A DNA stretch of 8,412 nt from Thermoplasmata archaeon (GCA_021831005.1 JAKBNO010000064.1:1-8412); one strand, 5' to 3'. Positions 1 through 5,999 are shown, counted from the first letter of the stretch. Program-made: numbers and translations. Notes: generated by a model not told the origin, from the letters alone.

Positions 1-17
1 AGCGACCAAAAAAGATA

Positions 18-91
18 CGGGCTTGTCGGGATTTGGACCCGAATTAGGAGCTCCGGAGGCTCCTGTGCTATCCAGGTTACACTACAAGCCC
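18..91 (-). tRNA. tRNA-Arg (anticodon CCG)
   Basis: On the minus strand this folds as a complete cloverleaf. The 7-bp acceptor stem pairs GGGCTTG (91-85) with CAAGCCC (25-19), and the discriminator is G (18). The D arm pairs GTG with CAC and its loop contains GG. The anticodon stem is GGAGC/GCTCC with loop CTCCGGA, giving anticodon CCG (56-54), which reads CGG Arg codons. The T stem is TCGGG/CCCGA. No intron and no encoded CCA are seen. The T loop reads TCCAAAT, so position 55 is C instead of the near-universal U. The gene is divergent from the aldehyde dehydrogenase gene. Confidence 0.93.
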
Positions 92-119
92 TTGCTGTAA
101 TTGCGTAAAAACCTTTAGG

Positions 120-128
120 ATTAAAAAG
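120..128. promoter_or_regulatory. A/T-rich TATA-like element between tRNA-Arg and the ALDH gene
   Basis: The only A/T-rich box in the 54-nt divergent spacer is ATTAAAAAG. Read on the minus strand (CTTTTTAAT), its centre lies about 33 nt upstream of the mature 5' end of tRNA-Arg, which suits an archaeal TATA box with a short 5' leader. On the plus strand it is about 22 nt from the ALDH start codon, slightly close for a leaderless transcript. Which gene it serves, or whether it serves both, is inferred from position only. Confidence 0.35.
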
Positions 129-145
129 ATAGGGTTGGGATTTCA

Positions 146-1690
146 ATGGATTTATCTAATCTCAGAGGCGAAATTCTGAAAGAATTGAACTTGAGTTCCA
201 TCAATTCCGGTATATATGCCAGTGGATGGGTAAAGAAACCTTCTGGAAAGATTGTTCAGTCCATAAGCCCAATTGATGGAAAAAAGATAGCGACAATTTT
301 GACTGGATCAAAAAAAGATTACGAATTGGTGATACAGAAATCTGAGAAAGCGTTCCAGCAGTGGGTAACGTTCACCCCTCCCCAAAGGGGAGAGCTAATC
401 AGACTCATAGGCAATGAGCTCAGAGACCACAAGAAAAATCTGGGAAAAATTGTTTCACTCGAGACCGGCAAGACGACCGTTGAGGGTGAGGGGGAAATAC
501 AGGAAATGATAGACATAGCGGATTTCGCTGTCGGATTGTCGAGACAATTGCACGGACTCCAGATGGCTAGCGAAAGGTTTGAGCACAGGATGTACGAACA
601 GTACCTGCCACTGGGGGTGATAGGTGTAATATCCTCGTTCAATTTCCCTTCATCCGTTTGGTCTTGGAACTCATTCATCGCTGCAGTTGTAGGCGACGCA
701 GTGATATGGAAACCATCTTCGAAGGCAACTCTCACTGCTATTGCGGTGATGAAGATTATTACGAAGGTCGTGAAGGAAAATAATTACCCAGAAATTTTCA
801 CACTCTTGACAGGGAGTGGAAGTGAGATTGGCAATCTTATGTCTGCAGATCCGAGGGTCAAACTTGTTTCATTTACAGGCTCTGTAAAGTCTGGAAGAGT
901 CGTTTCGGAAACCGTGGCAAGAAGGTTTGGAAAAACAATACTTGAACTTGGAGGAAACAACGGTTCTATAGTATCTTCGAAGGCAAACCTCTCGCTATCG
1001 CTTAAAGGAGTAGCATTCGGGGCAATGGCCACTGCCGGACAGAGATGCACCACAACAAGACGCATAATAGTCGACGAAAAAATTTACAAAGAATTCGTGA
1101 CGAAATTGAAAGACATTTATTCGAAAGTCAAAGTTGGAAATCCGCGTGAAAATGGAGTTCTTGTCGGTCCATTGATTGACGGTGAAGCGGTGAAGAATTT
1201 CACTTCTTCAATACAGAAGGCTAAAAGAGAAGGAGGCAAGGTATTGGCTGGAGGGAAACCCGCCAGTGTCAAGGGACTGGAAGGAGGATTCTACGTTCAG
1301 CCGACGGTAATCGAAATGCCAAGGGTAACTCCAATCACCTGCGAAGAAACGTTCGCACCTATCCTGTACGTTTTCAAGTACAAGACCCTGGACGAAGCAA
1401 TCAGAATACATAATTCGGTACCGCAGGGTCTGTCTTCGAGTATATACACCACTGATCTGACGGAAGAAGAGAAGTTCCTCTCTGCACTTGGAAGCGACTG
1501 TGGTCTTGCTAATGTCAATACGGCAACTGCAGGCGCGGAAATCGGTGGTGCATTTGGAGGGGAGAAAGATACCGGAGGCGGAAGGGAAAGTGGAAGCGAT
1601 GCGTGGAAGAGCTATGCAAGAAGGCAGACGGTCACAATAAACTGGGGAAAGGACATTCCTCTTGCACAGGGAGTTAAATTCGACGTTTGA
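146..1690 (+). CDS. NAD(P)-dependent aldehyde dehydrogenase, ALDH7 / antiquitin type
   Basis: The 514-residue product is a full-length aldehyde dehydrogenase. Visible active-site landmarks are N166 in SSFNFP, K189 in the WKP coenzyme-binding motif, FTGS at 243-246, general base E267 in LELGG, catalytic C301 in AGQRC, and ETF at 401-403. The C-terminal signature GGEKDTGGGRESGSDAWK (471-488), GSDCG (449-453) and the late LAQG motif are characteristic of ALDH7 (antiquitin). The best characterised members of that family oxidise alpha-aminoadipate semialdehyde / piperideine-6-carboxylate in lysine breakdown. Oxidation of a semialdehyde to an acid in the cytoplasm is therefore the likely role, but the exact substrate is inference. 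It is probably transcribed alone: it is divergent from tRNA-Arg and has a 70-nt gap with its own TATA-like box before moaE. The N terminus has the usual family length, so the ATG at 146 fits. No catalytic residue is missing. Confidence 0.93.
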   Translation: MDLSNLRGEILKELNLSSINSGIYASGWVKKPSGKIVQSISPIDGKKIATILTGSKKDYELVIQKSEKAFQQWVTFTPPQRGELIRLIGNELRDHKKNLGKIVSLETGKTTVEGEGEIQEMIDIADFAVGLSRQLHGLQMASERFEHRMYEQYLPLGVIGVISSFNFPSSVWSWNSFIAAVVGDAVIWKPSSKATLTAIAVMKIITKVVKENNYPEIFTLLTGSGSEIGNLMSADPRVKLVSFTGSVKSGRVVSETVARRFGKTILELGGNNGSIVSSKANLSLSLKGVAFGAMATAGQRCTTTRRIIVDEKIYKEFVTKLKDIYSKVKVGNPRENGVLVGPLIDGEAVKNFTSSIQKAKREGGKVLAGGKPASVKGLEGGFYVQPTVIEMPRVTPITCEETFAPILYVFKYKTLDEAIRIHNSVPQGLSSSIYTTDLTEEEKFLSALGSDCGLANVNTATAGAEIGGAFGGEKDTGGGRESGSDAWKSYARRQTVTINWGKDIPLAQGVKFDV

Positions 1691-1700
1691 TCATCACTCA

Positions 1701-1710
1701 CCTTTATAGG
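1701..1710 (+). promoter_or_regulatory. Possible TATA box upstream of moaE
   Basis: CCTTTATAGG lies just after the ALDH stop codon and about 55 nt before the moaE GTG, predicting a transcript with a leader of roughly 30 nt. A second A/T-rich stretch (TTGATTATTA, 1733-1742) sits about 23 nt before the GTG and would instead give a leaderless mRNA. The sequence alone does not decide between them. Confidence 0.35.
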
Positions 1711-1760
1711 TTTGCTAGCTCCTTTGGCAAAATTGATTATTAGAGCACGCATAAACAAAG

Positions 1761-2162
1761 GTGAAAGGTCAGATTCAGACCAGTCCAATAGACTATGCCA
1801 GTTACATAGAGTCGAGTGACCATGGTGTTGGTTCCACAGTCACGTTCCAGGGCATAGTGAGAAATATGGAATCTTCCAAGGAGCTGAAGCATCTATTCTA
1901 CGAGGCAGATGAAAAACTTGCAATAGAAGAAATGAACAGGATACTGGAAGATGCAACCAAGAAATTCAATTTGATTGAAGCAAAGGCTGTTCATAGAATA
2001 GGAATAGTCAAACCTGGAGAAACTTCTCTCTTGATTGTTGTCCATTCTCCACACAGAAAAGAAGGATTTGAAGCGTGTGAATACATCGTGGATGCCATAA
2101 AGGAACGCTTACCCGTCTGGAAGAAGGATCACTTCCTAGACGGTTCGGAGTCATGGCACTAG
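1761..2162 (+). CDS. moaE: Molybdopterin synthase catalytic (large) subunit MoaE
   Basis: This 133-residue protein has the usual MoaE length. With the sulfur carrier MoaD it forms molybdopterin synthase, which puts two sulfurs into cPMP to make the dithiolene of Moco/Wco. Family landmarks are FQGIVR at 29-34, the YEA segment at 47-49, an HRIG turn at 78-81, PHRKEGFEA at 97-105 (conserved His98-Arg99), and PVWKKD at 118-123 followed by DG at 127-128, which matches the lysine-rich active site. The start is GTG: an in-frame TAA at 1752-1754 rules out anything further upstream, and the N terminus aligns with the family. AAAGG directly abuts the start, so there is no properly spaced Shine-Dalgarno. 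moaA, moaD and a moeB-like gene follow on the same strand. Confidence 0.95.
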   Translation: MKGQIQTSPIDYASYIESSDHGVGSTVTFQGIVRNMESSKELKHLFYEADEKLAIEEMNRILEDATKKFNLIEAKAVHRIGIVKPGETSLLIVVHSPHRKEGFEACEYIVDAIKERLPVWKKDHFLDGSESWH

Positions 2163-2164
2163 CA

Positions 2165-2175
2165 TTTTTTTATAT
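2165..2175 (+). promoter_or_regulatory. Probable TATA box upstream of moaA
   Basis: A run of T followed by ATAT sits 3 nt after the moaE stop. Its centre is about 50 nt before the moaA ATG, predicting a start of transcription near 2197 and a short leader. A GAGG (2213-2216) located 5 nt before the ATG could act as its ribosome binding site. The T run may also terminate moaE transcripts. Confidence 0.45.
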
Positions 2176-2221
2176 CCAGCACTTCACAAAGTATTGATAC
2201 CTAATCTAGTATGAGGCTCCA

Positions 2222-3157
2222 ATGCTTTACGATCATTTCGGGCGACCCCTGAATAGCCTTAGGATTCAGGTCAACGCATCCTGCAACTTCAAGTGCTTCT
2301 TCTGTCACATGGAGGGCACCGATGAAAATGCAGTCACGCTGAGTCCTGAGGAGATTGAAAAAGCAGTGATGGTTGCAGCTAAGAATGGGGTGAACAGAGT
2401 AAAATTCACGGGGGGGGAACCTCTGCTGAGAAAGGACCTCGAAGAGATCATTGCAAGAACGAGGAAGCACATAGAGGGGGATATATCTCTGACGACCAAC
2501 GCCTACTTCCTGAAACAGCGAATCAAGGGGCTAAGGGATGCCGGCCTGAACAGGATCAACATTTCCATGCATTCAATAGAGGGTGATAAGTTCGTTGACA
2601 TTACCAAGGTAGATGCAATAAGTATTGTGGAGGAAGGAATTGACGCCGCGTTAGATTCTGGTCTATCACCAGTAAAGGTTAACTTTGTTGTGTTGAAAGG
2701 AATCAATGAGACACAGGTAAATTCAATGATAGATTTCACGGCAAGCAAGGGGGCCATCCTCCAATTGATAGAATATGAAACGGACAGGAAGGGAGAAGCC
2801 GTCGAAAGCTTCAAGAAGTACCATTATGACCTGAGGTTGATAGAGAACAGGCTGGCAAAGGTCGCTGAATCTGTTGACTACAACTCCTTGCACCACAGGG
2901 AGAGAATGCACCTCAGGGCCAAGAACGGAAAACCAGCCACAGTGGAATTCGTGAGACCTCAAAGGAATTCAGATTTCTGCAATCACTGCACCAGGCTGCG
3001 GATCACCTCAAAGGGTGAATTCCAGACATGTCTGAATAGGTCAGACCAGATGTTCAGTTTTAGAGGAAAAGATGAGAGTGGGGTTCTTGGATCATACAAG
3101 AACGCTGTATATTCTAGAGTTCCATACTGGAGGGAGGCCGATGAGAGTTCGTATTAA
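2222..3157 (+). CDS. moaA: GTP 3',8-cyclase MoaA, archaeal type (radical SAM)
   Basis: This 311-residue protein catalyses the first step of molybdopterin synthesis, the radical-SAM conversion of GTP to 3',8-cyclo-GTP (cPMP precursor). The N-terminal radical-SAM cluster motif is C21-x3-C25-x2-C28, followed by the HMEG segment seen in archaeal forms. TGGEP at 63-67 is the SAM-binding motif. The C-terminal second [4Fe-4S] motif is C253-x2-C256-x13-C270, with R258 and R260 in the GTP-contacting CTRLR segment. R14 in LRIQV matches the N-terminal GTP-binding arginine. The protein ends PYWREADESSY and lacks the C-terminal Gly-Gly that is important in bacterial and human homologues; archaeal members may commonly lack it, which I could not check. 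The last 17 nt overlap moaD, and the moaD ribosome binding site lies inside moaA, suggesting translational coupling. Confidence 0.95.
   Translation: MLYDHFGRPLNSLRIQVNASCNFKCFFCHMEGTDENAVTLSPEEIEKAVMVAAKNGVNRVKFTGGEPLLRKDLEEIIARTRKHIEGDISLTTNAYFLKQRIKGLRDAGLNRINISMHSIEGDKFVDITKVDAISIVEEGIDAALDSGLSPVKVNFVVLKGINETQVNSMIDFTASKGAILQLIEYETDRKGEAVESFKKYHYDLRLIENRLAKVAESVDYNSLHHRERMHLRAKNGKPATVEFVRPQRNSDFCNHCTRLRITSKGEFQTCLNRSDQMFSFRGKDESGVLGSYKNAVYSRVPYWREADESSY
3129..3137 (+). promoter_or_regulatory. Strong Shine-Dalgarno sequence for moaD
   Basis: GGAGGGAGG lies inside the end of moaA. Its first GGAGG is 7 nt before the ATG at 3141. This decides the moaD start in favour of 3141 over an in-frame upstream candidate at 3072. 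It is the clearest Shine-Dalgarno in the window and belongs to an operon-internal gene. Confidence 0.8.
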
Positions 3158-3380
3158 ATATTTTGCCAAGTACGCAGACCTGGCGGGTACAAGACAGGAA
3201 GAATTAGAGGTTGGACACATCAAGATCGGGGAGCTCCTCAGAGTTGTGAAGGAGAAGCACCCGGGGATAAGGGAAAACGAGAGCTCACTAGTGGCACTCA
3301 ATGGCAAGTATGGCAACGAAGAGCAAACCATATCGGACGGAGATACCGTCTCTATTTTTCCTCCTGTTTCCGGAGGATAG
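3141..3380 (+). CDS. moaD: MoaD / ubiquitin-like sulfur carrier (SAMP-type)
   Basis: This 79-residue beta-grasp protein begins MRVRIKYFAKYADLAG, the usual MoaD opening strand and AxxxDxAG-like turn, and ends FPPVSGG with the diagnostic C-terminal Gly-Gly. The tail is adenylated by an E1-like enzyme and converted to a thiocarboxylate, which donates sulfur to MoaE for molybdopterin. In archaea such proteins can also act as SAMPs, conjugated to lysines of target proteins or used in tRNA thiolation. A longer reading from 3072 would add 23 residues with no family similarity, and the strong Shine-Dalgarno supports the ATG at 3141. The start codon lies within moaA (17-nt overlap), and the E1-like gene follows 28 nt downstream. 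Confidence 0.93.
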   Translation: MRVRIKYFAKYADLAGTRQEELEVGHIKIGELLRVVKEKHPGIRENESSLVALNGKYGNEEQTISDGDTVSIFPPVSGG

Positions 3381-3390
3381 CTTTTTATTT
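3381..3390 (+). promoter_or_regulatory. Probable TATA box for the moeB-like gene, possibly moaD terminator
   Basis: CTTTTTATTT starts directly after the moaD stop and its centre is about 23 nt before the ATG at 3409, the geometry expected for a leaderless archaeal mRNA. The five-T run could also end moaA-moaD transcripts. The gene may therefore be independently expressed even though it is adjacent to its partners. Confidence 0.45.
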
Positions 3391-3408
3391 GAAAGGTCAT
3401 AACAAAGC

Positions 3409-4140
3409 ATGGAAATGGAAAGATATCTCAGCCAAATGGCAGTCAAAGAGATATTTCCATCTGGTCAAAAAATAATTGAGTCGTCATCCGTGGTTGTAGT
3501 TGGAATGGGTGGAACAGGATCGGCCATAGCAGAAGTGATGGTCAGGATGGGGATAAAGAAAATTACAATTGTCGACTACGACACGATAGAGAACAGCAAT
3601 CTCAACAGGCAGGCGATGTATAGAGAAAGCGATATCGGCCTAAAGAAAGTAGACGTGGCAAAGGCCGAATTGCTAAAGATAAACAACTATGTTTCAGTCG
3701 AATCGGTGGACCAGAAGTTGATTTCTTCCAATGCTGAGGGAATCCTCTCAAAGGCTGACATAATAATGGATGGTACCGACAACTACGACGCTAGGCACGT
3801 GTTGAATGTTGCATCTGTAAATCTCAACATTCCCTGGATCTTTTCAGCAGTAGAAGGAACTTATGGTTATGTAAAGGCGATTTTGCCTGGCAAGACATCG
3901 TGCCTATCTTGCTTTGGATATCCTGACAAGGGAGAGGGGATCTCCTGCACGGTGCAGGGGGTGTTACCTAGCGCCGTTCGGGCCATTTCTTCGCTAGCAT
4001 GCTCTATAGCTCTTAAGGTTCTGATGGACAAAGAGACTTATGGTGACCTAATATATCTGGATGTCTGGAAACCGTTGTTGGAAGTCATGCAGATCCCTAG
4101 AAATAAAGAGTGCAGAGTTTGCGGTACCCAGAAGGACTGA
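3409..4140 (+). CDS. moeB: MoeB/ThiF/UbaA-like E1 adenylyltransferase for MoaD
   Basis: This 243-residue protein is of MoeB length without a rhodanese domain. It activates the MoaD C terminus with ATP, and in archaea a single such enzyme (UbaA) can serve Moco synthesis, tRNA thiolation and protein SAMPylation. The nucleotide-binding GMGGTG is at 32-37, DYD at 56-58, NLNRQ at 64-68 (R67), the ATP lysine is K80, and DGTDN at 121-125 supplies D124. C180 in GISCTVQGV matches the MoeB active-site cysteine region. Paired CxxC motifs C165/C168 and C235/C238 form the structural zinc site. The N-terminal motif reads RYLSQ where bacterial MoeB has RYNRQ, so the arginine that reaches into the partner's ATP site is replaced by Ser8. 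Its position next to moaD, moaA and moaE supports a Moco role. A HesA/ThiF paralogue role cannot be excluded. Confidence 0.88.
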   Translation: MEMERYLSQMAVKEIFPSGQKIIESSSVVVVGMGGTGSAIAEVMVRMGIKKITIVDYDTIENSNLNRQAMYRESDIGLKKVDVAKAELLKINNYVSVESVDQKLISSNAEGILSKADIIMDGTDNYDARHVLNVASVNLNIPWIFSAVEGTYGYVKAILPGKTSCLSCFGYPDKGEGISCTVQGVLPSAVRAISSLACSIALKVLMDKETYGDLIYLDVWKPLLEVMQIPRNKECRVCGTQKD

Positions 4141-4148
4141 TTTATTGA

Positions 4149-4165
4149 CTCGGTCCCAGACTGAG
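4149..4165 (+). other. Small stem-loop 3' of the moeB-like gene
   Basis: CTCGGTC (4149-4155), a CCA loop and GACTGAG (4159-4165) can form a 7-bp hairpin with one G-T wobble, 8 nt after the stop. No T run follows it, so it is a weak terminator or stability-element candidate and may be chance. Confidence 0.25.
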
Positions 4166-4210
4166 AGTAGGCTCAACTTAACGGAACCAATGACGTGATG
4201 CCTTGCCATC

Positions 4211-4223
4211 TATAATTTAATAT
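4211..4223 (+). promoter_or_regulatory. TATA box of the prefoldin gene
   Basis: TATAATTTAATAT is the most TATA-like sequence in the 105-nt gap after the moeB-like gene. Its centre lies about 29 nt before the prefoldin ATG at 4246, and no Shine-Dalgarno precedes that ATG, so a leaderless transcript is likely. Confidence 0.6.
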
Positions 4224-4245
4224 TCCATCTAATCATTGGGTTCTA

Positions 4246-4611
4246 ATGGTCGATCTAAACCTTGGACCCTACGTACAGGATCAGATGAAACAGGCAGAGA
4301 CTCTCCAAAAGCAACTGGAAACTCTTTTGGCTCAACAGTATCAGTATGAAGTCAAGTCGAGGGAAGACAAGAAGACTCTCGAATACCTGAACAAGTCAAA
4401 TTCTGATGATGAAATATACAAGGGAGTTGGAGCGATCCTCGTCAAGGTGAAGGACGTAGACTCTTTCAAAAAAGAGATCGAAGAAGACGTTGAAATCTCT
4501 GAAATGAGGTTGAAGTCCATAAAGGAGCAGGTCAATCAGCTCAACTCTAAATTGAAGACAATTACGGAAGAGATAAACAAGCTGTACCAAAAAGGTAACG
4601 CAAAGAATTAG
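4246..4611 (+). CDS. pfdB: Prefoldin beta subunit
   Basis: This 121-residue protein has the archaeal prefoldin-beta layout: an N-terminal coiled coil (about residues 8-50), a central beta-hairpin section with IYKGVGAILVKVKD at 57-70, and a C-terminal coiled coil (about 73-115) rich in E, K, Q and L heptads. Prefoldin (alpha2 beta4) captures unfolded polypeptides in the cytosol at its coiled-coil tips and hands them to the thermosome. The YKxVG...LV signature separates it from the longer alpha subunit. The start at 4246 fits both the family N terminus and the TATA spacing. The stop TAG (4609-4611) overlaps the TAA of the convergent queA-like gene. Its neighbours are functionally unrelated. Confidence 0.92.
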   Translation: MVDLNLGPYVQDQMKQAETLQKQLETLLAQQYQYEVKSREDKKTLEYLNKSNSDDEIYKGVGAILVKVKDVDSFKKEIEEDVEISEMRLKSIKEQVNQLNSKLKTITEEINKLYQKGNAKN

Positions 4612-5627
4612 GGCATTCTGTCAATAAGCATCGCGTCGCCTAGACTGTAGAAGTAGTATCTCCCCTTGATTGCTTCCTTATATGCACTCTTGAGCCTGTC
4701 TTCCCCGCCAAATGCGTAGACCAGCGAAAGCAACGAACTCCTCGGTATGTGGAAATTAGTGACAAGGTGAGTCACCCCTGAATTGAACTTCCAGCCTGGA
4801 TAGATGAAGATCCTTGTGAGCCCCTTGTATGGGTTCAAATGACCTGGAAGCGATGCGGTCTCGAGCGATCTCATCACCGTTGTTCCTACGGCAACAACTT
4901 TGCCTTTTGCATCCTCGATGTCTGCGACCGTATCCTTTGATACCTCTATTTCTTCTTCATCGACTATGTGCTTTCTGATGCAATCGTCTTTGATCTCCTT
5001 GTAGGTTCCGTATCCCACTTCCAATAGTATTTCCCTCACCTTAACTCCCTTCTTTTCCAGTGATGTCAACATTTCTTTGCTGAAGTGAAGACTGGCCGTT
5101 GGCGCTGCCACCGAGCCAATTTTTGTTCCGATTTCATTTTGGTAGTATTCAAAGTCCTGCCTGTCCTTTACGTAAGGAGGAAGGGGCAGGTGTCCAACAC
5201 TTTCTATGAACTCCCAATCTATTTCCCCACTTATCCTCCGGAAACCCTCTCCGTCTGTGCTCACCTTCACTTTCCTATTACCAAGCTCAAAATTTTCTCC
5301 ATCTCGAATTCTTCCCTTGATCAGAGCGACAAATCCCTCTGATTCTCTTTTCAAGAAATTGATCTCTATTCTCCCCCCAGTGCTTTTCACTGCTGATACA
5401 AGGGATTTCCTTACCCTTGTTCTGTTGAGGATCAAGACATCGTCTTTATCTAATATCTTATTCAAGTCGCCAAAGCTAGAATTTCTGATCTCTCGCTTGT
5501 CAAGAACCATCAGTCGGCAATCAGTCCTCTCCACTGGTGGGACCTGCCGTATCAGTTCCTTTGGCAGATCAAAATCATAGTTAGTCAGGGAGAAGTCGTT
5601 CAACGCGATCCGTATCTCATCCTTCAT
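4608..5627 (-). CDS. queA: QueA-family S-adenosylmethionine:tRNA ribosyltransferase-isomerase
   Basis: This 339-residue protein covers the whole QueA fold. Conserved blocks are FDLPKELIRQ-P near 19-30, CRLMVLD at 37-43, GHLPLPPYV at 145-153, GSVAAPTASLHF at 171-182, VGYGTYK at 204-210, VAVGTTVMRSLE at 245-256, NFHIPRSSLLSLVYAF at 291-306 and GDAMLI at 330-335. Bacterial QueA moves the ribosyl part of SAM onto preQ1 in tRNA to give epoxyqueuosine. Archaea usually make archaeosine, so the substrate here is uncertain. Compared with E. coli QueA recalled from memory, two conserved histidines are replaced (HVGAGT becomes EVGYGT, E203; MHSE becomes VDEE, D223). The ATG at 5627 is preferred to a GTG at 5684: the latter adds 19 non-conserved residues, and a TATA-like box lies about 30 nt before 5627. 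No tgt, queC-F or queG neighbour is present. Confidence 0.88.
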   Translation of the reverse strand: MKDEIRIALNDFSLTNYDFDLPKELIRQVPPVERTDCRLMVLDKREIRNSSFGDLNKILDKDDVLILNRTRVRKSLVSAVKSTGGRIEINFLKRESEGFVALIKGRIRDGENFELGNRKVKVSTDGEGFRRISGEIDWEFIESVGHLPLPPYVKDRQDFEYYQNEIGTKIGSVAAPTASLHFSKEMLTSLEKKGVKVREILLEVGYGTYKEIKDDCIRKHIVDEEEIEVSKDTVADIEDAKGKVVAVGTTVMRSLETASLPGHLNPYKGLTRIFIYPGWKFNSGVTHLVTNFHIPRSSLLSLVYAFGGEDRLKSAYKEAIKGRYYFYSLGDAMLIDRMP

Positions 5628-5652
5628 TAAAGATTGTATTCTATTGTAGGGG

Positions 5653-5662
5653 AAAATTTTAC
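5653..5662 (-). promoter_or_regulatory. Possible TATA box of the queA-like gene
   Basis: On the minus strand the sequence is GTAAAATTTTCC, centred about 30 nt before the ATG at 5627. No Shine-Dalgarno is seen near that ATG. The spacing suggests a leaderless or very short-leader mRNA, and the element lies inside the longer GTG-started reading, arguing against that start. Confidence 0.4.
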
Positions 5663-5709
5663 TCGGTTGCTCTTTTTTTTGCACTTCTCAAGAAACGAGA
5701 TGACTCGGC

Positions 5710-5721
5710 AAAAGTAATATC
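5710..5721 (+). promoter_or_regulatory. Possible TATA box of tRNA-Val
   Basis: AAAAGTAATATC is centred about 26 nt before the mature 5' end of tRNA-Val, the usual archaeal tRNA promoter distance. It is divergent from the queA-like promoter. Confidence 0.45.
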
Positions 5722-5741
5722 AGACAAGAAAATTAACCTGG

Positions 5742-5814
5742 GGGCTCGTGGTCTAGTGGTTATGACATCGCTCTCACACAGCGAAGGCCGCCGGTTCAAA
5801 TCCGGCCGAGCCCA
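5742..5814 (+). tRNA. tRNA-Val (anticodon CAC)
   Basis: A full cloverleaf of 73 nt. The acceptor stem is GGGCTCG (5742-5748) with CGAGCCC (5807-5813), and the discriminator is A5814. The D stem is GTC/GAC with GG in the loop. The anticodon stem is TCGCT/AGCGA around loop CTCACAC, giving anticodon CAC (5775-5777), which reads GUG. The T arm is GCCGG-TTCAAAT-CCGGC, perfectly paired. It has no intron and no encoded CCA (the next bases are TCA). No T-rich terminator follows immediately. Confidence 0.96.
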
Positions 5815-5999
5815 TCAAGATGAGATTTCAGGTTATTCTGTGGATTGTAGATTATAGTCTTCCTCCAGCTATCACTCTGGTTTGACATTGTCATTGGCCG
5901 CCCCCATATAATGAAAACAATACCTAATGTTGCTGAAAAAAAGGTTTAGCATCTTCCTATAACAAGTAACCTCTTTTTCGTGTGCAAGTACCAGCTGTG
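5815..5999. other. Gene-free spacer downstream of tRNA-Val
   Basis: No convincing coding frame on either strand. It contains an isolated TATA-like CATATAATG near 5905-5913 with nothing recognisable downstream, a seven-A run near 5937-5943 and a short T-rich patch near 5971-5979. I recognise no C/D or H/ACA guide RNA boxes. Confidence 0.4.

Noticed and set aside
319..1518. Minus-strand open frames inside the ALDH gene
   Set aside because: They are antisense shadows of a strongly conserved gene. Their translations are Ser/Pro-rich and show no domain.
2211..2252. Overlapping upstream ATG at 2211 giving a 13-residue reading before moaA
   Set aside because: It is very short, has no ribosome binding site and no recognisable leader-peptide features. 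It overlaps moaA by chance.
3072..3140. Longer MoaD reading starting at 3072
   Set aside because: The extra 23 residues have no beta-grasp similarity and come from moaA sequence in another frame. The ATG at 3141 has a strong Shine-Dalgarno and the correct family N terminus.
5085..5580. Plus-strand open frames inside the queA-like gene
   Set aside because: Antisense shadows with low-complexity Ser/Leu/Pro translations and no start signals.
5628..5684. GTG start at 5684 for the queA-like gene
   Set aside because: It adds 19 non-conserved residues, lacks a Shine-Dalgarno, and would place the TATA-like box at 5653-5662 inside the gene.
5817..5870. C/D box guide RNA near the GATGAGA at 5819
   Set aside because: The C box does not match RUGAUGA and no correctly spaced D box or internal C'/D' pair is present.
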